NCBI GenBank assembly: GCA_030655135.1 | Contig: JAURWC010000009.1 | Location: 186,001 to 250,000, forward strand | From: Hyphomicrobiaceae bacterium | GTDB taxonomy: Bacteria > Pseudomonadota > Alphaproteobacteria > Rhizobiales > Hyphomicrobiaceae | Length of the DNA stretch: 64,000 nucleotides | Reading direction: 5' to 3' | Shown here: positions 1 to 9,331 of the stretch, piece by piece | Numbering within the stretch: the first letter of the stretch is position 1 | How the letters are laid out: the number at the start of each line of letters is the position of its first letter | The notes under the pieces: model-generated | The model's input: the letters and a program-made list of their open reading frames with translations, nothing else | Told to the model about the DNA's origin: nothing | Databases searched by the model: none | Translations under genes and position numbers: made by a program

Positions 1-2
1 GG

Positions 3-3000
3 TGGATCGTTCACCCTTTTCTCGTTCGCGTCTGGCGCGCCGCTGAGAACATTCTGTTCTCCAACTGGCGGTTGGCCCTTCTCGGCACCACCGGCCTCGT
101 TCTCTCCGCTGCAGCGTTCTGGACGACTTGGGACGGCATGCACAATTTCACGGGCGAGCCTGTGCTCTCGGCCATGATCACCTTCGGCATCCAAGGCATC
201 CTGCTGATCGTTTCCTGGCTCATCGGCGAAAGCTTTGCCACAGGCATGAACGCCTCCGGCACCGGTACTGCAAGCCGCAGCGCAGGCTTGGCTGTCGCGG
301 TTGCCGTGTTCTTCGGCAGCGTCTTGCTTATCCTGGCTGTCGGCGTCTACGGCACCACGACTGGCATCGACACCAATACGTGGATCTACGGCCTCGCTGC
401 CGCCGGCGCCCTGCTACTCCTCACATCCGCCTTCATCAAGTTCCGCGGCGGCGACGTCGTCACGCCGTACACGCAGGCCGTGCGCGTCATCGCCAAGAAT
501 TCCATGCTGTGGGTGATGCTGCTGGCGTGCATGTCGATGTCGGTGTTCTTTTCGTTCGACAGCCGCTTCAACGCCGTGTTCCCGAAGGAAGAGCGCGAGC
601 GCGTCTCTGAGCTGCGCGCTACCAGCCAGGTCACAGCCCTTCTGGCCGACATCAACTCCTCGATCCTGCAACAGCAGGTCGATCAGTCGGAGAAGCTTTT
701 CACATCCACCGGCTGGGCCTCCTACGAAGACCAGCTCAACAAGCTGACGCTCGCCGCCCAGGGCGTGCAGGGCGAGATCGAAAACTACTTCAACCAGCAG
801 ATCGAACAGCGCAATCGTGCCAATAAGGAACAGCAGGAGCGCATCGCATCGGCACAAGCCGGTCAGGCGGGGCTAACCGGCAAGAAGCAGACGCTAGCCG
901 ACGAACTTTCGCGTCTGCGCGCCGACCAGCCGACGCTCTCTGCCGAATACAACGCCAAGAAAAGCGATCTCGACAGCCGCATGAAAGAGATCGACGCCAA
1001 GCGCGTCGAGGCGATGGCCGAAGATCGCGGAGTCGAGGGCAGCCTCAAGTCCGGACGCGGACCCGAGTACCGCGCCCGCATGGCCGAGCTGAACAAGCTG
1101 CAGGACTACCAGAAGATCGGCGAACAACGCGTCAAGGACGCCAAGAAGCGCTTCGACGACGTGAACGCACGCATCTCTGCAATCGAACGCGAACTGTCCG
1201 GCGTCGATGGCGAGCTGGCGAAGCAAAAAGGCGAAGTGCAGTCTGCCGAAGAGCGCATCGCACTGAACACGGCGGCCGGTTCGCAGGGTGACAGCGCTGG
1301 CCGCGTCGACCCCGCCCGCATCCTGCCCGATTTCGAAAAGGCCCGCTCTGAATTCCGCCAGATGCCGGATAGCGCAAAGCTCGCAGCCGTCCAGCTCCAG
1401 TGCAACAACCTCTACAGCGCCATGGCCAACACGCCGGCCACCGCCGAACGCGTGAAGGGCATCGATTGTGATCCGAAGCAGGCAAGCGACGCCGCAGCCA
1501 CCGTCTTTGCGCTGAACGACGGCAACAAGACCTTCACGCAGAATTGCGCCGGCGGCGACAAGCTGACCCAGCACAAGACCACTGATGGCCTATTCGCCTT
1601 CGCCAAGACCTGCCTTGCCGATGCGAGCCTGCCCAGTGCCGCAACCGAAGAGCTGCGCACCAAGATCAGCTTCGTCGAACTGACGCGCGACGACAAAGCC
1701 CACCGCTTCGTCGTCACGTGGAACGCCTTCAACGATGGCAACCGCCTCGCCTACCTGGCGCTGGCGCTCGCCATTGCCCTCGACAGCTTGATCTTCATGT
1801 CCGGCCTGTTCGGCGCCAACGCCGTACGCTCGCCGCTGTCAGACGTCCCCAGTTCCAAGGCGCGCACCGCCGAACAGCTGGAAGGCATCATCGAAAATGC
1901 CCTGCTGCCGGAAACCTTCGACAACGCACGTCTGACGCTGCAGGCCATGCGCCCCATCACCAACGTCGACGGCTTCATGGCCGAAGTGCGCATATCGCGC
2001 CTCGATCCGCAGGCCAGCGAGCGTGTGCTTGCCGTCCTCAACGCCGGCGCCACCATTCATGCCGTGCAGTACGACCCGCAGGAAGACCGCTACCTTGTGC
2101 GCTCGGAGCTGTTCGAGTTCTTGTCCACCACCGCGAAGAAGGCGTTCGAGAAGTCGGCCGTCCACGCGACTAACATCGAGATGGAAAAGATCGTCGGTGT
2201 CGCGCTGCTGCCCAACGTCGGCCCGAACGCAGAGACGGTGCTGCATTACATGTCACCAATCACCGAAAAACACGGTTTCACGGCTGAAGTGAAACTGGCC
2301 GAGGTCGACGCCGCCGACACGCGCGTCGTCCGCAACGTCCTCAACGCCGGCGCCACCTTGGGCAGTGTGCAGCGCGCCGGCGAAGATGCCTCGCATTACT
2401 TCGTGCACAAGGATCTCTACAAAACCATCGCACGCATCCGCGCCCGCACCTTCTCGTATGACCAGACAGTGCCGCAGATCGCATCCGGCGAACGCCGCGG
2501 CGGGGCGCTGCGCGCCGATACGGCAAGTCTTCCAGATCAGTGGCAATCGCGCCGTCTTTTAACGCGCCTCAACGATGCTGCACCCCAGAACGACGACGAT
2601 GATGACGGCATCGACGAGACGACCCAGGATCGCGCCGTTCGCCAACAGTACGTCGCCACGCTTCTCTCCGCACTTGAGGTGCACCCTGACGCCTTCTACG
2701 ATCTATCGGTGGAGGGCTTCGCCGCCGCCGTTGCTGCCGGCGACGCGTTCAAGCGCGCCCGCGAAAGCAACCGGTACCTGGCGCAGAAACTGTTCGAGCG
2801 TGATGAGGAAGCCCGCAACGTTCTCGACAGCATGAGTTCTCACCTGCAGTCGACGGGCATGGACCCTGCCGGCCTGCGCGCCGCTGACGAAGACATCAGC
2901 CAGAACTGGCCTGTCTTGATGATGCTGCCTGCCGGGCCCTACGAGCAGGTCATCACGGAGATGCTGGAAGAGCTGGAACCGCAGGCCGGCGAAGGCCGCC

Positions 3001-3188
3001 TGTCAGCCGATCAGGCCCAACTGTTCGCCGTTGTTCGCAAACTGCGCGAAGCTTTCGCCGGCAACCCGCGCAACAGCCAGCAGGCCTGGGTCCGCATGGC
3101 TTCGCAACTGAACCAGGCCGCCTCGATCGGCGTCGCCGCGGCCAGCAAAACCGAACTCGGCAACGGCCGCCCCTCGCGCTTGAATTAG
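3..3188 (+). CDS. Large membrane and coiled-coil protein with duplicated C-terminal module (5' end outside window)
   Basis: The reading frame is open back to the window edge, so the true start lies upstream; a TTG at 72 is only the first in-window start option. Counting from 72, five hydrophobic segments lie near residues 2-20, 32-52, 72-95, 104-124 and 145-163. A long charged Gln/Glu/Lys-rich coiled coil follows (about 200-400), then a sixth hydrophobic segment (about 558-580) and a soluble C-terminal part. That part holds two similar stretches of about 85 residues (about 606-695 and 708-792), sharing ALLP, PIT, GF-AEV and VLNAGAT. I do not recognise a family. The topology suggests an inner-membrane scaffold or sensor. 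A hairpin terminator follows directly, so this is the last gene of its transcript. Confidence 0.8.
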   Translation, partial: WIVHPFLVRVWRAAENILFSNWRLALLGTTGLVLSAAAFWTTWDGMHNFTGEPVLSAMITFGIQGILLIVSWLIGESFATGMNASGTGTASRSAGLAVAVAVFFGSVLLILAVGVYGTTTGIDTNTWIYGLAAAGALLLLTSAFIKFRGGDVVTPYTQAVRVIAKNSMLWVMLLACMSMSVFFSFDSRFNAVFPKEERERVSELRATSQVTALLADINSSILQQQVDQSEKLFTSTGWASYEDQLNKLTLAAQGVQGEIENYFNQQIEQRNRANKEQQERIASAQAGQAGLTGKKQTLADELSRLRADQPTLSAEYNAKKSDLDSRMKEIDAKRVEAMAEDRGVEGSLKSGRGPEYRARMAELNKLQDYQKIGEQRVKDAKKRFDDVNARISAIERELSGVDGELAKQKGEVQSAEERIALNTAAGSQGDSAGRVDPARILPDFEKARSEFRQMPDSAKLAAVQLQCNNLYSAMANTPATAERVKGIDCDPKQASDAAATVFALNDGNKTFTQNCAGGDKLTQHKTTDGLFAFAKTCLADASLPSAATEELRTKISFVELTRDDKAHRFVVTWNAFNDGNRLAYLALALAIALDSLIFMSGLFGANAVRSPLSDVPSSKARTAEQLEGIIENALLPETFDNARLTLQAMRPITNVDGFMAEVRISRLDPQASERVLAVLNAGATIHAVQYDPQEDRYLVRSELFEFLSTTAKKAFEKSAVHATNIEMEKIVGVALLPNVGPNAETVLHYMSPITEKHGFTAEVKLAEVDAADTRVVRNVLNAGATLGSVQRAGEDASHYFVHKDLYKTIARIRARTFSYDQTVPQIASGERRGGALRADTASLPDQWQSRRLLTRLNDAAPQNDDDDDGIDETTQDRAVRQQYVATLLSALEVHPDAFYDLSVEGFAAAVAAGDAFKRARESNRYLAQKLFERDEEARNVLDSMSSHLQSTGMDPAGLRAADEDISQNWPVLMMLPAGPYEQVITEMLEELEPQAGEGRLSADQAQLFAVVRKLREAFAGNPRNSQQAWVRMASQLNQAASIGVAAASKTELGNGRPSRLN

Positions 3189-3212
3189 GGCTGCCGGCCA
3201 TTCCACGACACC

Positions 3213-3242
3213 AAAGGGTCAGACCTCGGTCTGACCCTTTTT
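3213..3242 (+). terminator. Intrinsic terminator formed by a GGGTCAGACC palindrome
   Basis: Arms 3213-3225 and 3228-3240 are perfectly complementary (AAAGGGTCAGACC and its reverse complement) and run into a T tract. It lies 25 bases after the stop of the membrane protein gene. The same palindrome core recurs at 43157, 43651 and 53965, so this terminator also belongs to a dispersed repeat family. Confidence 0.75.
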
Positions 3243-3414
3243 CAACCGCGGCGCGATGCTAGCCCACCCCAAGCATCATCTGCAAAGCACCGATGGTTCT
3301 CGCCTTCCATTATTTCGTCACCGCACATCCCAACATCCGCCGCCAATCGCACGCGATTCCGCCGCCGGTTGCTCCTAGCGTCCTGGGCTTGAGCCACCCT
3401 AGGAGATTTTCGCC

Positions 3415-4782
3415 ATGACGATGTCTCGTCTCGCAATCGCCGCCCTCGGCCTTTCCGTTTTCGCCTTTACACCCGGTTTCTCATTGTCGGCGATCGCCGC
3501 CGAAATCCAGCTGCAGGCCGACCTCGGTCATTCGGTGCTGAGCACGCGTAAGGCCGATCGCACCTATCTTCGCCTCAGCCTCAAGACGCTGGCCGGCATC
3601 AAACCGGAGCGCCGGACGCCGATCAACGTGGCACTCGTCATCGACCGCTCGGGCTCCATGTCCGGCGACCGCATTGAGGCGGCTAAGAAGGCAGCTCACG
3701 TCGCGCTGGACCGGTTGAGCGCCGACGACATCGTTTCGCTTGTCACCTACAATCACAAGGTCGACGTGCTGGCCCCCGCGACGCGGCTGGGCTCCGCGCG
3801 CCAAGAAATCGAACGCGCCATTGATAAGCTTCAGGTCGACGGCACAACGGCGCTCTACGCCGGGACCCAGGAAGGTGGCGAGCAGGTTAAAAAATTCCTG
3901 TCCGACACCAAGGTGAACCGCGTCGTCTTGATCTCCGATGGCCTCGCCAACGTCGGCCCCTCGACGCCGGCGGAGGTTGGCGATCTCGGCCGCCAGTTGG
4001 CCGGCAAGGGCATCTCAGTCACCACGATCGGCCTCGGGCTCGACTACAACGAAGACCTGATGCAGCGCTTGGCAGCAGCCTCAGACGGCAATCACGCCTT
4101 CGTCGAGAGCCCGCGCCAGCTGGCCGACATCTTCGACAAGGAGTTCGGCGACGCATTGTCCATCGCGGCCCAGGACGTCACGATCATCATCGAATGCCGC
4201 GCAGGTTTCAGGCCGACGCGCGTGCTGGGCCGCGAGGCAGACATCTCCGGCTCGACCATCAAGCTCAAGATGAACCAGCTGCAGGCCGACAACGAGCGTT
4301 ACGTCGTCATCGAGATGGAAACGCCAAGCGGCTCCAAGGCCGGCGAAGCCGACGTTGCCGACGTCAAGGTCGAGTACCTCGATCTCGACAATGGCAAACG
4401 CACCGAGACTCAAGCCAACGTCCGCGCCCGCCTATCGGACGACGAGAAGGACGTGGAAGGCAGCATCAACAAAGGCGTATTGGCACAAGTCACAGCGCAG
4501 ATCGCGACGGAGCAGAACGAAAAGGCCGTCGAGCTGCGCGACAAGGGCGACGTCTCGGGCGCACGTAAAATGCTGCAGGACAATGCCGCCTATATCAAGA
4601 AATCACGAGAGACGTTCTCGACCGGCTCGGCCGCCGCGCCGGAACCGAGCGTAAAGACACTATCGGAACTCGAAAGCAAGAATGAGGAAGCCGCCAAAAA
4701 CCTCGACGGCGACGAATGGAACAAGACCCGCAAGTCCATGCGCTACGACCAGCACAAGGCCAAGGTGCAGCAAAAGTACTGA
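3415..4782 (+). CDS. Secreted von Willebrand factor A domain protein
   Basis: The 455-residue protein starts with a signal peptide (hydrophobic to about residue 28, ending AIAAE), so it is exported. A vWA domain spans roughly residues 65-245. It has a complete metal-dependent adhesion site: DRSGSMS near residue 77, a Thr in DGTTALYAG, and ISDG near 180. The C-terminal 200 residues are rich in Lys, Glu and Ala and end in a charged helix. It resembles YfbK-type vWA proteins, whose role is poorly known. AGGAG at 3401-3405 lies nine bases before the ATG and supports this start. It follows the membrane protein on the same strand but is separated from it by a terminator, so it is probably transcribed alone. 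Binding partner unknown. Confidence 0.85.
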   Translation: MTMSRLAIAALGLSVFAFTPGFSLSAIAAEIQLQADLGHSVLSTRKADRTYLRLSLKTLAGIKPERRTPINVALVIDRSGSMSGDRIEAAKKAAHVALDRLSADDIVSLVTYNHKVDVLAPATRLGSARQEIERAIDKLQVDGTTALYAGTQEGGEQVKKFLSDTKVNRVVLISDGLANVGPSTPAEVGDLGRQLAGKGISVTTIGLGLDYNEDLMQRLAAASDGNHAFVESPRQLADIFDKEFGDALSIAAQDVTIIIECRAGFRPTRVLGREADISGSTIKLKMNQLQADNERYVVIEMETPSGSKAGEADVADVKVEYLDLDNGKRTETQANVRARLSDDEKDVEGSINKGVLAQVTAQIATEQNEKAVELRDKGDVSGARKMLQDNAAYIKKSRETFSTGSAAAPEPSVKTLSELESKNEEAAKNLDGDEWNKTRKSMRYDQHKAKVQQKY

Positions 4783-4897
4783 TGCGGCGGCGCGGGGCAA
4801 GCCTGCAAGAATTTGCTCAATTCCATTCGTGCAGAGGCTCCCGAGAGCCATCGATCGTCCATTGCCCGAAGGCGGCTCGCATCGCCGCCTCTGGACA

Positions 4898-5074
4898 TTA
4901 GTTCCTCGGCGTCTGCGGCTTCGCCTTGGCTGGCGGCGATCCCGCATGTCCGGCCTTGCCGACAGCGTCGGGAGCGGGAGCGCCAACCTTTTGTTGCGGC
5001 GTCTCCGTGACGGACGGTGCCTTGCCGCCTCTCGGCTTAGCCGGCACCATCGAATTAGAGGACAACTTTTTCAT
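4898..5074 (-). CDS. Possible small Pro/Lys/Ala-rich protein, 58 aa
   Basis: An uninterrupted frame runs from ATG (5074-5072) to TAA (4900-4898) on the minus strand. It gives a 58-residue protein rich in proline, lysine, alanine and glycine, beginning MKKLSSNSMVPAKP and ending PKPQTPRN without an obvious fold. No strong ribosome binding site precedes it. It lies between two unrelated genes in an otherwise empty 450-base gap. I cannot name a family; such low-complexity basic small proteins do occur in Hyphomicrobiales, but the frame could also be chance in GC-rich DNA. Confidence 0.35.
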   Translation of the reverse strand: MKKLSSNSMVPAKPRGGKAPSVTETPQQKVGAPAPDAVGKAGHAGSPPAKAKPQTPRN

Positions 5075-5128
5075 CACGGTTCAACGCTGCGCGAGCCGTT
5101 TTGTTCACAGCCATAACGGCAATTGACC

Positions 5129-5212
5129 GTAGGTTGGGTCAAGCGGAGCGCGACCCAACAACTTGCGAAGTCCACCAACGTTGGGTCGCGCGAAGGCTTT
5201 GACCCAACCTAC
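5129..5212. repeat. Bipartite palindromic intergenic element (TTGGGTC type)
   Basis: The outer arms 5129-5142 and 5199-5212 are a perfect 14-base inverted repeat (GTAGGTTGGGTCAA). Each half also contains its own smaller hairpin, GTTGGGTC paired with GACCCAAC, enclosing GCGGAGCGC-like and GCGCGAAGGC-like loops. Two facing hairpins of this kind are the layout of a BIME built from two REP units. It lies between the 58-aa frame and the 3' end of uup. Confidence 0.7.
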
Positions 5213-5240
5213 GCCACAACTTACCGACGCCCGCGCAAGC

Positions 5241-7055
5241 CTAGCCGCCCAACTCCTCACGCAGCATTTCCAAGTCAAGCCACTGGCTCTCGGCGGCGGC
5301 CAATTCGGCCTGCGCTTTCCCCAGGCGCGACGTGGCGGCCGAAAATGCAGCCGGATCGCGCGAGTAGAGGTCAGCGTCGCCGACCTTGCCCTGCAGCGCT
5401 GCGATCTCCGACGTCAGCTTCTCGATCATCTCGGGCAGCGTCTTGAGTGCATGGCTTTCCTTGAACGACATCTTGCGCTTCGAAGACGACGGCGCTGATG
5501 GAGCGGCGGCACTGACGCTTTGGTTTGCCTGTTTTCCCTGCGTCGCAGGCATCGCCTCCGAACCACCATTCTTACGCTGCGCCAGCATGTCGGAATAACC
5601 GCCGGCGTATTCGGTCCACTGCCCCTCGCCTTCACTGGCAATGACGCTGGTCACGACGCGATCGAGAAAATCACGATCATGGCTGATCAGCAGGACGGTG
5701 CCGGCGTAATCCGCCAGCAGCTCCTGCAGCAGGTCCAGCGTTTCGAGGTCAAGGTCGTTGGTCGGCTCGTCGAGCACGAGCACGTTGGACGGCTTGGCCA
5801 GCGCGCGTGCCAGCATGATGCGGCCGCGCTCACCGCCGGACAGAACGCGCAGCGGCGTGCGCATCTGCTCGGGCGCGAACAGGAAGTCCTTCATGTAGCT
5901 GGCGACGTGGCGCGGTTTGCCGTTGATCACCACCTGGTCGCCGCGGCCGCCGGTCAGCGCTTCGCCAAGCGTCCATTCCGGCTTCAACTCGTCGCGCCGC
6001 TGATCCAGCGTCACCATCTCCAGGCTGGCACCGAGCTTCACGGTGCCGGCGTCAGGCTCGAGCTGACCCGTCAGCATTTTCAGCAGCGTCGTCTTGCCGG
6101 CGCCGTTCGGGCCCACGAGACCGATGCAATCGCGGCGCAGGATGCGCGTCGAGAAATCCTCGACGATAACGTTGTCGCCGAACGCTTTCGAAATGTTGTG
6201 CGCCTCGACGATGAGACGGCTCGATAGCCCGCCCTCTGCGGCCGCCAGCTGCACGTTACCCTGCACGTGCCGCTGCTGGCTGCGTTCTTCGCGCATCTGC
6301 CGCAGTTCTCGCACGCGGCGCACGTTGCGCTTGCGCCGCCCGGTCACGCCACCGTGCATCCATTCGTTCTCGCGCACGATCTTGCGGTCGAGTTTGTGCC
6401 GCTCCAGCTCTTCCTCTTCCAGCACCTTGTCTCGCCAGCCTTCGAACTGGTCGAACCCCTGATCCATGCGGCGCGTGATGCCGCGATCGAGCCAGACGGT
6501 GGAGCGCGCGAGCGTTTCCAGAAAGCGCCGGTCGTGGCTGATGAGCACGATGGCAGATTTCATCGACTTCAGTTCTTGCTCAAGCCACTCGATGACCGGC
6601 AGGTCGAGATGGTTGGTCGGCTCGTCGAGCAGCAGCACATCTGGCTGCGGCGCCAGCACGCGCGCCAGCGCCACGCGGCGCGCCTCGCCGCCGGACAGCC
6701 GCGCAGGATCTTCGTCACCGGTCAGGCCCAGTTCGTTGAGCAGGTATCGCGCGCGATATTCCTCATCGAGCGGACCAAGCCCAGCTTCGACGTAGGCCAG
6801 CGTCGTGGTGTGCCCCTGGAAGTCGGCTTCCTGCTGCAGATAGCGCACGCTCGCATTGGGATGGATGAACCGTTCGCCGTCGTCCGCCGCAACAAGCCCG
6901 GCCGCGATGCGCATCAGCGTCGACTTGCCCGACCCGTTACGGCCGACGAGGCATGTGCGCTCGCCCGGCTCGACGTTCAGCTCCGCCCCCGTCAGCAGCG
7001 GATGTCCGCCGAACGTGAGGTGAATGTTTTTCAGCGTGAGAAGCGGCGGGGCCAT
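5241..7055 (-). CDS. uup: ABC-F family ATPase Uup
   Basis: This cytosolic protein of 604 residues has two ABC ATPase domains and no membrane segments, as in ABC-F proteins that act on the ribosome or on DNA repair intermediates. Domain 1 has Walker A GRNGSGKS (about residue 38), the signature LSGGEARR and Walker B LLLDEPTNHLD. Domain 2 has GPNGAGKTT, LSGGERGR and LVLDEPTNDLD. A C-terminal Ser/Ala-rich linker and coiled coil (about 520-604) mark the Uup branch, which binds branched DNA and also acts in ribosome function. I start at the ATG at 7055 (MAPPLLTLKNIHLTFGG); the longer frame adds 16 residues with no family match. It ends the minus-strand block that begins with rpmI, but repeats separate it from pheS. 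Confidence 0.9.
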   Translation of the reverse strand: MAPPLLTLKNIHLTFGGHPLLTGAELNVEPGERTCLVGRNGSGKSTLMRIAAGLVAADDGERFIHPNASVRYLQQEADFQGHTTTLAYVEAGLGPLDEEYRARYLLNELGLTGDEDPARLSGGEARRVALARVLAPQPDVLLLDEPTNHLDLPVIEWLEQELKSMKSAIVLISHDRRFLETLARSTVWLDRGITRRMDQGFDQFEGWRDKVLEEEELERHKLDRKIVRENEWMHGGVTGRRKRNVRRVRELRQMREERSQQRHVQGNVQLAAAEGGLSSRLIVEAHNISKAFGDNVIVEDFSTRILRRDCIGLVGPNGAGKTTLLKMLTGQLEPDAGTVKLGASLEMVTLDQRRDELKPEWTLGEALTGGRGDQVVINGKPRHVASYMKDFLFAPEQMRTPLRVLSGGERGRIMLARALAKPSNVLVLDEPTNDLDLETLDLLQELLADYAGTVLLISHDRDFLDRVVTSVIASEGEGQWTEYAGGYSDMLAQRKNGGSEAMPATQGKQANQSVSAAAPSAPSSSKRKMSFKESHALKTLPEMIEKLTSEIAALQGKVGDADLYSRDPAAFSAATSRLGKAQAELAAAESQWLDLEMLREELGG

Positions 7056-7110
7056 GGGTGTCCGGTCTGTAAGGCAAATGAATTTTGGAGAACGGATTTC
7101 CACCCACCAA

Positions 7111-7137
7111 CGTCATCCCCGCGAAGGCGGGGATCCA
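7111..7137. repeat. GTCATCCCCGC palindromic repeat
   Basis: CGTCATCCCCGC, GAAG and GCGGGGAT form a short hairpin of the type widely scattered in proteobacterial intergenic DNA. It is upstream of uup, in a 310-base gap with no supported gene. Confidence 0.6.
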
Positions 7138-7281
7138 CGACACGTCTCTAGCACTCGACGGCCGACTGTCGCTAGACGGGAGCGGGTGCATGCCGCACGC
7201 GTCGCGCATGCTGCGATGTGTCGTGGATGGTCGCCTCCGCGACCATGACGTCTATTTGGCGGTGCGCCGTGCCCCACAAAT

Positions 7282-7310
7282 GTCATCCTCGGGACGAGCC
7301 CGAGGATGAC
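7282..7310. repeat. GTCATCCTCGGG hairpin
   Basis: A perfect 12-base inverted repeat (7282-7293 with 7299-7310) with a five-base loop. It is about 55 bases downstream of the pheS stop on the minus strand and could end that transcript, although no T run follows on that side. It is related in sequence to the 7111 element. Confidence 0.6.
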
Positions 7311-7365
7311 AAACTAGAGAGCGATCGCGTCACATAGACGTTGCGAAACTGATCGACGGCAGATG

Positions 7366-8430
7366 TCAGCCCGATAGCCCGCCGCCCAGCGTCGGAACGT
7401 CGAGGACCGAGAAGCCGTAATGGCGCAGCCAGCGCAGGTCGGCGCTGAAGAACGCGCGAAGATCCGGGATGCCGTACTTCAGCATCGTAATGCGATCCAA
7501 CCCCATGCCGAAGGCGAAGCCCTGGTACTTCTCCGGATCGAGACCGCAGTTGCGCAGCACGTTGGGATGCACCATGCCGCAGCCGAGGATCTCCAGCCAC
7601 TGGCCCGGCTTGCCGATCGCGGCAGCGTCGATGTCGACTTCCATCGAGGGCTCGGTGAAGGGAAAGTGCGAGGCGCGGAAGCGCATGCGCACCTCGTCAA
7701 CCTCGAAGAATGCTTTCGCGAACTCCTCCAGCACCCACTTGAGGTGCCCCATATGCGTCGTCTCGTCGATCACCAGACCTTCGATCTGATGGAACATCGG
7801 CGTGTGGGTCTGGTCTGAATCGGAGCGATAGACACGACCCGGCGCAATGATGCGGATCGGCGGCTTCTGCGACCGCATCGTGCGGATCTGCACCGGGCTC
7901 GTATGCGTGCGCAGCAACAGCCGCGACCCATCGGCCTTCGGAGCGAAGTAGAACGTGTCGTGCTCCTGGCGCGCGGGATGCTCGGCTGGAATGTTGAGCG
8001 CGTCGAAGTTCAGATCGTCCGTTTCGATATCCGGACCTTCCGCGACCTCGAAGCCGAGGTCAGCAAAGATCTCGACGCACTCGTCGAACACCTGACTGAC
8101 GGGATGGATGCGGCCGGACAGTAGCGAACCGGCCCGCACCGGCAGCGTGACGTCGGCCCGCTCAGTCGCCAGCCGCGCTTCCAGCGCCGCGCGGTCCAGC
8201 ACGGCCTTGCGTGCGTCGAGTGCGTCCGAGACCTTGCCCTTGAGTGTATTGACCGACTGGCCGAACGCCTTGCGCTCTTCTGCGGGAAGCGACCCGAGCT
8301 TCGACATCAGCTCAGAGATGCGCCCCTTCTTGCCGATCGCGCCAACGCGCACAGCATCGAGCTGGCCAAGATCGGCTGCGCCGGCGATTTCCGCCAGCAG
8401 CTCGCCTTCCAGCTTCGACAGATCCGTCAT
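7366..8430 (-). CDS. pheS: Phenylalanine--tRNA ligase alpha subunit
   Basis: PheS (354 residues) charges tRNA-Phe as the catalytic half of an alpha2beta2 enzyme. An N-terminal coiled coil (about 1-90) binds tRNA. The class II catalytic core follows, with HPVSQVFDE (motif 1 region), [19 protein letters not shown] (motif 2) and [19 protein letters not shown] (motif 3). Length and motifs are normal. It follows rplT by 78 bases on the same strand, so rpmI-rplT-pheS is one operon. The partner pheT is not downstream: the next gene is uup, after a repeat-filled gap. The beta subunit must be encoded elsewhere. Confidence 0.95.
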   Translation of the reverse strand: MTDLSKLEGELLAEIAGAADLGQLDAVRVGAIGKKGRISELMSKLGSLPAEERKAFGQSVNTLKGKVSDALDARKAVLDRAALEARLATERADVTLPVRAGSLLSGRIHPVSQVFDECVEIFADLGFEVAEGPDIETDDLNFDALNIPAEHPARQEHDTFYFAPKADGSRLLLRTHTSPVQIRTMRSQKPPIRIIAPGRVYRSDSDQTHTPMFHQIEGLVIDETTHMGHLKWVLEEFAKAFFEVDEVRMRFRASHFPFTEPSMEVDIDAAAIGKPGQWLEILGCGMVHPNVLRNCGLDPEKYQGFAFGMGLDRITMLKYGIPDLRAFFSADLRWLRHYGFSVLDVPTLGGGLSG

Positions 8431-8454
8431 GATGCGCTCGTTGGCAGGTCGTCG

Positions 8455-8478
8455 CCTCTCTCCGGCCAGGGAGAGAGG
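8455..8478. repeat. CCTCTCTCC/GGAGAGAGG hairpin between rplT and pheS
   Basis: Nine-base arms (8455-8463 and 8470-8478) form a stem in the rplT-pheS gap. It resembles the CCCTCTCCCC hairpin at 41585 and may attenuate or stabilise the operon transcript. Confidence 0.5.
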
Positions 8479-8508
8479 TTCACGAGAATGCGGGCGTCGC
8501 GAAGTGGG

Positions 8509-8904
8509 TTACGCAGCGGCCTTGGCGGGTGCAGCTTCCTTCGCAGCCTTATCGACAGCCTTGCTGGCCGTGTCGACGAGGGCCTTGAAGCCGGCCGCAT
8601 CATGCACGGCCAGGTCTGCGAGCACCTTGCGGTCGATTTCGATGCCAGCTTTAGCCAGACCATCGATGAAGCGGCCGTACGTCGAGCCATGCTCGCGCAC
8701 GGCAGCGTTGATGCGCTGGATCCAGAGCGCGCGGAACGTGCGCTTCTTCCGCTTGCGATCGCGGAACTGATACTGCATCGCCTTTTCCACGGCCTGCTTG
8801 GCAACGCGGATGGTATTCTTGCGGCGGCCGTAATAGCCCTTCGCGGCTTTCAGAACTTTCTTGTGCTTGGCATGGGCGGTAACGCCGCGCTTTACACGTG
8901 ACAT
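8509..8904 (-). CDS. rplT: 50S ribosomal protein L20
   Basis: L20 (131 residues) is a primary 23S rRNA binding protein needed early in large subunit assembly. The sequence starts [19 protein letters not shown] and contains [19 protein letters not shown] and the conserved [21 protein letters not shown] split over residues 50-70, all typical of L20. The C-terminus is extended by about 12 Ala/Lys-rich residues beyond the Escherichia coli protein, as is common in alphaproteobacteria. It lies 87 bases after rpmI and 78 before pheS in one operon. Confidence 0.97.
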   Translation of the reverse strand: MSRVKRGVTAHAKHKKVLKAAKGYYGRRKNTIRVAKQAVEKAMQYQFRDRKRKKRTFRALWIQRINAAVREHGSTYGRFIDGLAKAGIEIDRKVLADLAVHDAAGFKALVDTASKAVDKAAKEAAPAKAAA

Positions 8905-8991
8905 GGCAACTCTCCGAGAATGCGAATGTTAGCTTGAGATTGGATCGCTGGCTTCAGGTTGTCGTGCTTCTTTCCGGAAGCACCCTTGAGC

Positions 8992-9192
8992 TCAGCGGGC
9001 GTATGGCATGTACTTCTTGACGATCTTGGCATCCGAGTCGTTCAGCACCATCGTGCCGCGCGCCTGTTGGATGAACTTCGTCGTCCGCTTGATCATGCCG
9101 TGACGCTTGCCGGCGGCCGCAGCCTTTACTTTGCCGGATCCCGTGATCTTGAAGCGCTTTTTCGCACCACTCTTGGTCTTCATCTTGGGCAT
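8992..9192 (-). CDS. rpmI: 50S ribosomal protein L35
   Basis: L35 (66 residues) is a small basic large-subunit protein. The start [20 protein letters not shown] and the tail [10 protein letters not shown] are diagnostic. It is the first gene of rpmI-rplT-pheS. The usual upstream partner infC is absent here, so the operon must have its own promoter; a candidate with a leader hairpin lies at 9286-9360. An AAAGGA stretch precedes the ATG. Confidence 0.97.
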   Translation of the reverse strand: MPKMKTKSGAKKRFKITGSGKVKAAAAGKRHGMIKRTTKFIQQARGTMVLNDSDAKIVKKYMPYAR

Positions 9193-9285
9193 TTGGCTTA
9201 TCCTTTCTGGTCGTTGGCTGAATGAACAGCCGGATGCCGTTGCCCATCAACGAGGACGGGCAGTGAGCATCATGAGTTGCTAAAG

Positions 9286-9322
9286 CAAGAAAAGCCGCCA
9301 CGGCATGCCCCGCCGGGCGGCT
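9286..9322 (-). terminator. Leader or upstream terminator ahead of rpmI
   Basis: On the minus strand arms 9322-9312 and 9304-9293 pair over 11 bases with one bulge (AGCCGCCCGGC with GCCGTGGCGGCT) and run into TTTTCTT. It lies about 95 bases before the rpmI start. It could be an attenuator in the ribosomal protein leader or the terminator of the small minus-strand frame ending at 9389. Confidence 0.6.
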
Positions 9323-9331
9323 CCGAGGGGT

